From NCBI GenBank assembly GCA_018268075.1, contig JAFDXH010000011.1:1-33951 (forward strand): a stretch of DNA of 33,951 nt, read 5' to 3'. The position numbers and the translations under genes are program-made. The notes beneath the pieces are model-generated. The model was given only the letters and a program-made list of their open reading frames with translations, searched no databases and was not told where the DNA came from. Source of the DNA: Bacteroidota bacterium (GTDB lineage Bacteria; Bacteroidota; Bacteroidia; Chitinophagales; Chitinophagaceae). The stretch's first letter is position 1. Every line of letters starts with the position of its first letter. This document shows positions 9,261 to 13,511 of the stretch, one piece after another.

Positions 9261-9282
9261 AGCGCAAGCGTCCGCTTGTGCC
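9261..9282 (+). repeat. REP-like palindrome, copy A
   Basis: GCGCAAGCG/CGCTTGTGC forms a near-perfect 9-bp stem around TC. The unit, with flanking TTA, recurs inverted at 9460-9481 and in degenerate form at 9388-9409. The G+C content is far above the surrounding DNA. Confidence 0.75.
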
Positions 9283-9387
9283 GGTAAAATAGAAAGTAAC
9301 GAGAGATATGCCCAACAAATTCATTGCAATAAAATAAGTTTCAGGTTTTAAAATATAACCAGAACATATATTTGAAAAAAAAGTATA

Positions 9388-9409
9388 GGCACTAGCGGAC
9401 GCTTTAGCC
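9388..9409 (-). repeat. REP-like palindrome, copy B (degenerate)
   Basis: GGCACTAGCGGACGCTTTAGCC. Its reverse complement shares AAGCGTCCGCT and GTGCC with copy A. It retains a weaker stem (GGC/GCC with AGCG/CGCT). Confidence 0.6.
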
Positions 9410-9459
9410 AATGTGAGGTGTAAGGGCTAATCGAATTGAATTTTAGTTAATAGGATAAT

Positions 9460-9481
9460 AGCATAAGCAGACGCTTGCGCT
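9460..9481 (-). repeat. REP-like palindrome, copy C (inverted relative to copy A)
   Basis: The reverse complement reads TTAGCGCAAGCGTC followed by TGCTTATGCT, differing from copy A in few positions. Copies A and C therefore form an inverted pair enclosing about 175 bases that include copy B. Confidence 0.7.
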
Positions 9482-9561
9482 AACGAAAACACAACCTTGC
9501 GCCAAATGGGAGAAAAAGAATTGCAAGAAAATGCGAAACTTGAAATAATAGGAAGTATTAG

Positions 9562-9600
9562 AAAAAAGCAAAGTCCGATTTAGTTCGGGCTTTTGCTTTT
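9562..9600 (-). terminator. Terminator of the first toxin-antitoxin operon
   Basis: Read on the minus strand, AAAAGCAAAAGCCCGA, loop ACTAAA, then TCGGACTTTGCTTTTTT form a long imperfect stem ending in T residues. The toxin stop codon (9580-9582) lies inside it, so the last toxin codons are part of the hairpin. Confidence 0.8.
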
Positions 9601-9924
9601 TAAGTAACCTTTCAAAAGTTCTTTAATTTCATTATCGGAGATAGTATCTTTTTCGCCTTTGTTGTATATGGATAATAGAAAAACGGTTTCGTTAATAATT
9701 TTCACAAAGGAAATGACCCTTGCCCCACCGCTTTTGCCTTTATTTTTGGAAGCAATGGCAAGGCGTATTTTATAAACATCATTGCCTAAAGGCGTTCCAA
9801 TAGTTGGGTTTTCGGCAAGTTCTCTGCCAAGCTCTGCAATTTCAGTACGAAGCGAAGCATATTTTTTAATGAGTTTTTTGGCTTCCTTTTTAAAGTTGTC
9901 AGTAAGTTCAATTTTATAGCTCAT
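9580..9924 (-). CDS. RelE/ParE-superfamily toxin, first locus
   Basis: A 114-residue basic protein with the small alpha/beta fold pattern of RelE/ParE toxins: MSYKIELTDNFKKEAKKL (strand then helical hairpin), a middle segment VYKIRLAIASKNKGKSGGAR, and the core strands VISFVKIINETVFLLSIYNKG. It is Lys-rich, as expected for RNA- or gyrase-targeting toxins. Its ATG overlaps the end of the antitoxin gene by 11 bases (ATGAGCTATAA), the translational coupling typical of type II modules. It is the last of three genes and ends in a terminator hairpin. Whether it cleaves mRNA (RelE-like) or poisons gyrase (ParE-like) cannot be told from sequence alone. Confidence 0.82.
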   Translation of the reverse strand: MSYKIELTDNFKKEAKKLIKKYASLRTEIAELGRELAENPTIGTPLGNDVYKIRLAIASKNKGKSGGARVISFVKIINETVFLLSIYNKGEKDTISDNEIKELLKGYLKSKSPN

Positions 9925-10129
9925 TCAAAAAATCATTTAAGGAAGTAGTTTTTAATTTACCTTTCTTGATTAATTGCATTTCTTCAAATCCTCTTTTTAA
10001 ATTGCTTACAATCTCCTCTTTTGTAGGCTCATCATCCGTCTCAATTTTTTTAACGTAATGCAGATTTTTAGCCAATTCTACAAAGTGGCTGTATTCTTTA
10101 TCTGTTGTATATACTGTTACGTGTCTCAT
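9914..10129 (-). CDS. Small type II antitoxin, first locus
   Basis: A 71-residue acidic-to-mixed protein starting MRHVTVYTTDKEYSHF, chosen because its ATG (10127-10129) is 1 base past the regulator stop codon. A longer upstream frame would overlap the regulator almost entirely. The N terminus looks like a beta strand and helix. The C-terminal half (TKEEIVSNLKRGFEEMQL, then KTTSLNDFLNEL) is the amphipathic type that wraps a RelE/ParE toxin. It does not show a clear HTH or ribbon-helix-helix, which fits a system where a separate protein binds DNA. It overlaps the toxin by 11 bases. I do not recognise a named family. Confidence 0.75.
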   Translation of the reverse strand: MRHVTVYTTDKEYSHFVELAKNLHYVKKIETDDEPTKEEIVSNLKRGFEEMQLIKKGKLKTTSLNDFLNEL

Positions 10130-10130
10130 A

Positions 10131-10505
10131 CTATTTTGGGGTTTGAATATTTTGTTCAAAGAACGTTTGAAATTTATTTTTAGTAAGCATTCCGTCAATG
10201 ATACGATAGACAGCGTTTTTATCTTCATCGTCAAGTTGAGAAATCAAGTGTACTTTTTCATTAGCTGTTTTATCTTCCACTTTTACAGCAGCAGGAGTTT
10301 TGGCATCTTCAAAATGTATAATCTCATCTACGGTCATACCAAAAAATTGGGCGATTTTGTCCAATGCCTCTACTGATACATCCCTTTGCCCACTTTCAAT
10401 TTTGGAGTAGTTAGAAGCCTGCATATCAGCCACAGAAGCCACTTCCTTTTGCATTAAGCTCTTTTGCTCTCTAATCTTCTTTATGTTTTTGCCTACGCTT
10501 ATCAT
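10131..10505 (-). CDS. XRE-family transcriptional regulator of the first toxin-antitoxin operon
   Basis: A 124-residue cytoplasmic protein with an N-terminal XRE/Cro helix-turn-helix (residues about 5-62: IKKIREQKSLMQKEVASVAD, then ASNYSKIESGQRDVSVEAL and IAQFFGMTVDEI). After a linker rich in Lys, Thr and Ala comes a C-terminal helical segment HLISQLDDEDKNAVYRIID ... KFQTFFEQN. The same C-terminal segment survives at 11444-11572, so it is a recognisable module of its own. It is the first gene of the operon, one base ahead of the antitoxin. A promoter with an internal repeated motif lies just upstream and is the probable site of autorepression. It may also contribute to toxin neutralisation, which cannot be seen. 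Confidence 0.88.
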   Translation of the reverse strand: MISVGKNIKKIREQKSLMQKEVASVADMQASNYSKIESGQRDVSVEALDKIAQFFGMTVDEIIHFEDAKTPAAVKVEDKTANEKVHLISQLDDEDKNAVYRIIDGMLTKNKFQTFFEQNIQTPK

Positions 10506-10532
10506 ATTAATAAACTATTTGTGTTTACAGGG

Positions 10533-10563
10533 CAAAATTAGTCAAAAAGGAAAATATACGCAA
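10533..10563 (-). promoter_or_regulatory. Promoter of the XRE-antitoxin-toxin operon
   Basis: On the minus strand TTG (10563-10561), 20 bases, then TAATTTTG (10540-10533) match the Bacteroidota promoter consensus. The distance to the regulator start (ATG at 10505) is about 27 bases. Confidence 0.72.
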
Positions 10564-10596
10564 TAAAAAGATAGATAAGGAAAATTATACTTTCCT
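10548..10596. promoter_or_regulatory. Probable operator of the XRE regulator (repeated AGGAAAAT-TATAC motif)
   Basis: AGGAAAATATAC at 10548-10559 lies between the two promoter boxes. A second copy, AGGAAAATTATAC at 10578-10590, lies just upstream and is completed to an inverted repeat AGGAAA-N7-TTTCCT (10578-10596). Two related sites overlapping and preceding the promoter fit autorepression by the XRE protein. Confidence 0.5.
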
Positions 10597-10653
10597 ATTT
10601 GATAATTTATATTTACTATTCTTATTATCAAAATGGAATAAAATAGTTTTACA

Positions 10654-10704
10654 ATGGAAATAAGCGAAATAATCAAGTCTTTAAGCATCCACACGGTATT
10701 AGCC
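10654..10704 (+). pseudogene. 5' remnant of a CHC2 zinc-finger/primase-like gene
   Basis: The ATG at 10654 opens a frame MEISEIIKSLSIHTVLA that resembles, from memory, the start of CHC2 zinc-finger/toprim proteins found on mobile elements of Bacteroidota (pattern MEIxxIKxxLxxxxVL). The expected zinc-finger part (CPFHxDKTPS) never follows: the frame enters the palindromic repeat at about 10704 and stops at TAG 10717-10719. It is divergent from the XRE operon. With only 17 residues the family call is tentative, but the abrupt end at the repeat edge is clear. Confidence 0.45.
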
Positions 10705-10808
10705 CCCAGCTATCCGTAGAATAATCTAAAGAATTGCTGATTGCTGTCCTGAGTTTGCAAACTCAGTACAGCCCCATTTCTATATTCTAAAACTAAAGAT
10801 AGCTGGGG
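10704..10808 (+). repeat. Dispersed palindromic repeat, copy 2 (complete, 105 bp with inverted ends)
   Basis: The unit is bounded by perfect 11-bp inverted ends, CCCCAGCTATC (10704-10714) and GATAGCTGGGG (10798-10808). Inside are TAGAATA/TATTCTA and the central palindrome CTGAGTTTGCAAACTCAG (10749-10766), flanked by GCTGT and ACAGC. The whole unit can fold as one long imperfect hairpin. Bases 10704-10770 repeat copy 1 at 63 of 67 positions. It is non-coding and sits at the break point of the truncated gene to its left. Confidence 0.85.
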
Positions 10809-10878
10809 AGTACAATGGGTAATTATGTATTCTTTGTATTAGCTCGTCTTGATATTGGAAGAGTTTAGCATAAAAGGC

Positions 10879-10906
10879 AAACGCCAGGCTTCATAGGTTG
10901 GCGTTT
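10879..10906 (-). terminator. Hairpin terminator of the second toxin-antitoxin operon
   Basis: AAACGCCA (10879-10886) pairs with TGGCGTTT (10899-10906). It lies directly downstream of the minus-strand toxin stop at 10915. T residues follow on both sides (plus strand from 10908; minus strand TTTTATGC), so it may work in both directions. Confidence 0.65.
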
Positions 10907-10914
10907 TGGTTTTT

Positions 10915-11211
10915 TTATACTCTCGGCCTTTTATTGGGATTACGTTTGTTGTGAAAACAGGAAAGCACCCGAACGGTGTTTTCATCTTCATTGAAAACAA
11001 AGTACAAGGAGTACGGAAACTTCTTAATCTTTAAAGCCCTGACATTTTTATACCGTACTTTAAAGAAAGGATTAATTTTTAATGTGCTGTATGCTTCTTT
11101 GAGTGTAGCAATGAAATTTGCGGGAGCATCCACGCTGTACAAAGCGTAGTAATCAATAGCATTTTCAATTTCTTTTTGAGCTCGTGGCGAAACGATGATT
11201 TTATAAGCCAT
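10915..11211 (-). CDS. RelE/ParE-family toxin, second locus
   Basis: A 98-residue protein with the RelE/ParE pattern: MAYKIIVSPRAQKEIENAIDYY (first strand and helix), then SVDAPANFIATLKEAYSTLKINP, and the core sheet VRALKIKKFPYSLYFVFNEDENTVRVLSCFHNKRNP. The KKFPYSLYF / VRVLSCFHNKRNP ending is characteristic of ParE/RelE-type toxins. The start at 11211 is chosen because it gives the 11-base overlap (ATGGCTTATAA) with the antitoxin that the first locus also shows; a longer frame would run back through most of the antitoxin. The target (gyrase or mRNA) cannot be decided here. Confidence 0.85.
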   Translation of the reverse strand: MAYKIIVSPRAQKEIENAIDYYALYSVDAPANFIATLKEAYSTLKINPFFKVRYKNVRALKIKKFPYSLYFVFNEDENTVRVLSCFHNKRNPNKRPRV

Positions 11212-11437
11212 ACCTTTTTTTGAGTTGGTTGATAGACTCTTCGGCAGATAGATAAGTGCTTTCATCTTCCTGCAAGCGTTCATCCAAAACTGTTTTCATA
11301 TCTGCCGTTAGTTCAAAATCGCTGTCGTCCTCTTCCACAATAATAGTGATGGGCTTGGATTTAAAGGTAGCCTTGATAGCGTCCAAAATATCGGTGCTTA
11401 CCTCTTGTGCTGATGTTAAATGATATGTAGCGTACAT
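11201..11437 (-). CDS. Small type II antitoxin, second locus
   Basis: A 78-residue acidic protein. Residues 1-37 (MYATYHLTSAQEVSTDILDA onward, with the strand ITIIVEEDD) lead to a C-terminal half ADMKTVLDERLQEDESTYLS and AEESINQLKKRYGL. That ending is typical of small addiction-module components paired with ParE/RelE toxins in Bacteroidota. It overlaps the toxin by 11 bases and starts 6 bases after the stop of the broken regulator remnant. It is not obviously homologous to the antitoxin of the first locus, although position and overlap are the same. Confidence 0.8.
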   Translation of the reverse strand: MYATYHLTSAQEVSTDILDAIKATFKSKPITIIVEEDDSDFELTADMKTVLDERLQEDESTYLSAEESINQLKKRYGL

Positions 11438-11443
11438 ACTGTT

Positions 11444-11572
11444 TTATTTTGCTGTTTGTAAATTTTGCTCAAAAAATGTCTGAAACTTTTGCTTTGTCAT
11501 CATTATATCAATGATTTTATAAATCGTCTGTTTGTCGTCCTCTTGAAGTTGATTATTCAAGTGCAACTTTTT
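11444..11572 (-). pseudogene. Decapitated XRE regulator: C-terminal module only
   Basis: The frame translates to KKLHLNNQLQEDDKQTIYKI, then IDIMMTKQKFQTFFEQNLQTAK. This aligns with the end of the intact regulator (EKVHLISQLDDEDKNAVYRI, then IDGMLTKNKFQTFFEQNIQTPK). The HTH half is missing. Upstream of the homology the frame stays open to 11632 (MCKFAIRLL...) but that part matches nothing in the intact protein. It occupies the same place ahead of the antitoxin as the regulator does in the first locus. It could still be translated as a 62-residue protein; I call it a remnant because the DNA-binding domain is gone. Confidence 0.75.
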
Positions 11573-11693
11573 GTCCTGCCCTGAAAAAAGTTTACACTTT
11601 TTGGTTAATAATCTTATCGCAAATTTACACATTTAGTTTAATCCTGAATACCGTTTACAATTGTTTTATTGGATGAAGCGGAAGTAAGCTCCG

Positions 11694-11880
11694 CTGAGTT
11701 TGCAACTATTGCTGTCCGGTAAAGGTATTTTATTTATAAAAAAGGAGGTTGTTTGACCTCCATGAAATTGGTAGTTTTGAGTTACCACACTTAAAACATT
11801 CCAATATGAACAAAAGTACTTTTTTTAGCGGACAGCAATACTTTGCAACTCAGGACAATATGATATTTATTCTATTTTTA
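11694..11880 (+). repeat. Dispersed palindromic repeat, copy 3, split by an insertion
   Basis: The left piece CTGAGTTTGCAACT (11694-11707) and right piece TTTGCAACTCAGGACAATATGAT (11842 onward) rejoin, once one TTTGCAACT is removed, to a sequence matching copy 1 (9156-9204), including the shared tail to CTATTTTTA (about 11880). The core lacks one A compared with copies 1 and 2. The left arm (CCCC[T/A]GCTATCC...) is absent. Confidence 0.75.
11708..11841 (+). mobile_element. 134-bp MITE-like element derived from the left end of an IS4-family insertion sequence
   Basis: The element carries perfect inverted ends ATTGCTGTCCG (11708-11718) and CGGACAGCAAT (11829-11839) and is flanked by a 9-bp direct repeat TTTGCAACT (11699-11707, 11842-11850), a likely target duplication. 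Inside are a GGAGGT/ACCTCC hairpin (in GGAGGTTGTTTGACCTCC) and an ATG at 11806 that starts MNKSTFFSGQ, which I recognise from memory as the N terminus of IS4-family transposases (DUF4372 type) of Bacteroidota. The element thus looks like the leader plus first codons of such an IS. The right inverted end is formed by the Ser-Gly-Gln codons themselves. No transposase is encoded. Confidence 0.65.
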
Positions 11881-12024
11881 ATAACGATTGTACAAGATTA
11901 TCTAACTGTAATCTCGGTATTATGTTAGGCTGGTTTGAACTATTTATGATTAAGTTTGTTAGAAGGATGTGAAGCAATCTAAAATAACCTATTTAACATA
12001 ATATAAATTATAAGCAAATTGAGG

Positions 12025-12912
12025 TTATCTGGATATCCGGTCATAAACTAACTTAGAAATATTAGCCAGCGTAGAAATTCCTTCATTTTGATTGGGTAGA
12101 TTTTTTGACAATAGAATCAAAATATATTTGTGTCCATCTGGCAAGAAAATAATTCCACCATCGTGTTCTACACCTGTAATGCTGCCTGTTTTATGTGCTA
12201 CTAAAATATTGGCAGGCAATTGTGCTGGAATTATTTCATTGTGTTTTTGTTTGCTTAAAATATCAATCATTTGCCTACTGATTGCTTTGTTGACAAATTT
12301 CCCTTTTGCCAATTTTTCATAAAGGATCACCTGGTCATCTGCAGTAGTAACATTATTCAAGCCCATATCAAATGCTTTTTGATCCTCAACACCTCTTAAT
12401 ACCTTTAAATTTTTAACCCCAAGTTTTTTCATAGTATTATTTACCTCCTGCGCGCCTACCAGATCAATTATCAGGTTGGTTGCCAGGTTGCTGCTCATAT
12501 CTATCATTCTTTCCAATAGTATTATCAGAGGTTGCTTTGTTCCTATCAACTTATATAATTCAGGATCACTATCATTGGTAGCGTCTAATGTGAACATGCT
12601 GCTATCTACAATACTTTTAAAATTATTTTTAATTAAAATAGAATCTGTAAGTTTAAATTTTCCCTGATGAATCTGAAGAAATACCTCCATCATTACAGGC
12701 ACCTTCATGGTGCTGGCCGCATGAAAAATTTGAGAACCATTTATTGAGATGTGTTTGCCTGTTTTTAAATCCTTAAAGGCTACTGCGAAATCGCCTTTTG
12801 AGGAATCTAATACTGCTTCTATTTGGTTTTTCATTTTTGCTAAGTCTAAAGATTGGCCAATGCAGATTGGGTTAAAAGCCCATATTCCGATGGTGAAAAG
12901 TAACATCTTCAT
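12025..12912 (-). CDS. Class A beta-lactamase-like serine hydrolase
   Basis: A 295-residue exported protein (signal peptide to about GQS21) of the class A beta-lactamase/transpeptidase-like fold. Active-site motifs: Ser67-T-M-Lys70 (nucleophile and general base, S70xxK), Glu176 in RGVED (counterpart of Glu166), and Lys241-T-G-Ser244. The SDN loop reads Ser140-Ser141-Asn142, so the middle Asp is replaced by Ser. Similar proteins annotated as class A beta-lactamase-related hydrolases share this, while CfxA/PER-type lactamases keep SDN. It may hydrolyse beta-lactams, or another ester or amide in the cell wall; resistance should not be assumed. It sits at the right edge of the toxin-antitoxin island, divergent from the response regulator, with no regulator of the BlaR/AmpR type nearby. 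Confidence 0.85.
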   Translation of the reverse strand: MKMLLFTIGIWAFNPICIGQSLDLAKMKNQIEAVLDSSKGDFAVAFKDLKTGKHISINGSQIFHAASTMKVPVMMEVFLQIHQGKFKLTDSILIKNNFKSIVDSSMFTLDATNDSDPELYKLIGTKQPLIILLERMIDMSSNLATNLIIDLVGAQEVNNTMKKLGVKNLKVLRGVEDQKAFDMGLNNVTTADDQVILYEKLAKGKFVNKAISRQMIDILSKQKHNEIIPAQLPANILVAHKTGSITGVEHDGGIIFLPDGHKYILILLSKNLPNQNEGISTLANISKLVYDRISR

Positions 12913-13077
12913 TTTTTAAATATTTTCTTTTCCAAATTAGGGCAATTTAATCACAGCGCTTTTAAAATTGGCGTAAAAATTACTCAATTCCAGTCTTTTG
13001 TTGAAAAATGCCCTCAGCAAAAACTGAATTTAAAAATTTGGTTCAATAGTTGATATTTGATTTTAAAACGCCTGGTA

Positions 13078-13449
13078 ATGAATAAAGTATTGATAGTAGA
13101 TGATAATTCAGACATAGTCTGGGTAGTTGAAACCATTCTTAAAAGATACGGTTTTGAGGTGATGAGTACCATGCATGGTGAGGAGGTAATGACATCTACT
13201 CAGCAGTACCATCCGGATGTAATTCTTCTTGATGTGTTTCTTTCGGGAACAGATGGTATAGAAATATGTAACACTCTTAAGAGCAATGACAAGACACGAA
13301 ATATTCCAATAATTATGATTTCGGCGCATACCAATAAGTCAGATCTTATGAAATTTTGTAAAGCAGATGATTTTCTTTCTAAACCATTTGATTCAAATGA
13401 CCTCGTAAGGCGTATAAATTACCAGATTGAATTACACCATCGTGCGTAA
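13078..13449 (+). CDS. Single-domain response regulator (receiver only)
   Basis: A 123-residue CheY-like receiver with no output domain. Conserved residues: Asp8-Asp9 (metal), phospho-acceptor Asp52 in ILLDVFL, Ser82 in IIMISAH (switch Ser/Thr) and Lys102 in FLSKPFD. The start at 13078 gives the standard MNKVLIVDDN opening; an upstream TTG would add seven residues of no family value. No histidine kinase or output gene lies next to it, so its partner is encoded elsewhere. It precedes the MtfA-like peptidase by 62 bases. Confidence 0.93.
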   Translation: MNKVLIVDDNSDIVWVVETILKRYGFEVMSTMHGEEVMTSTQQYHPDVILLDVFLSGTDGIEICNTLKSNDKTRNIPIIMISAHTNKSDLMKFCKADDFLSKPFDSNDLVRRINYQIELHHRA

Positions 13450-13511
13450 TAATAACTGATTATATTTAAGGGTGATATAATCTTTAATTTGCACAAATGT
13501 AATTTCTAAAA

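Larger units (their letters stand above)
8871..9579. other. Gene-poor, repeat-rich left arm of the accessory island
   Basis: About 700 bases hold no gene I can support. The stretch has an AT-rich hairpin (GAAATAGT/ACTATTTC, 8911-8932), one copy of a dispersed palindromic repeat (9111-9204) and three copies of a shorter REP-like palindrome (9261-9282, 9388-9409, 9460-9481). A short open stretch around 8871-8972 ends at TAG and matches nothing I recognise; it could be gene debris. Confidence 0.6.

Noticed and set aside
9255-9485. Integron attC-like sites (palindromes with TTAGC/GCTAA ends)
   Set aside because: The core GTTRRRY/RYYYAAC boxes are not met (GTTAGCG), no integron integrase is present, and the units are not arranged as cassettes.
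9914-10234. Longer version of the first antitoxin (106 residues)
   Set aside because: It would overlap the XRE gene by about 100 bases; the internal ATG at 10129, one base after the regulator stop codon, gives a normal-sized antitoxin.
10809-10869. Short frame to the right of repeat copy 2 (MGNYVFFVLARLDIGRV) as the continuation of the truncated gene
   Set aside because: It does not resemble a CHC2/primase protein and has no join to the left fragment; it is too short to judge.
10915-11283. Longer version of the second toxin (122 residues)
   Set aside because: The extra N-terminal residues are the antitoxin gene in another frame; the start at 11211 gives the same 11-base overlap as at the first locus and a typical toxin N terminus.
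11984-12028. ATAACCT/AGGTTAT inverted repeat as terminator of the beta-lactamase-like gene
   Set aside because: The loop is over 30 bases, the stem only 7 A/T-rich pairs, and the T tract is weak.
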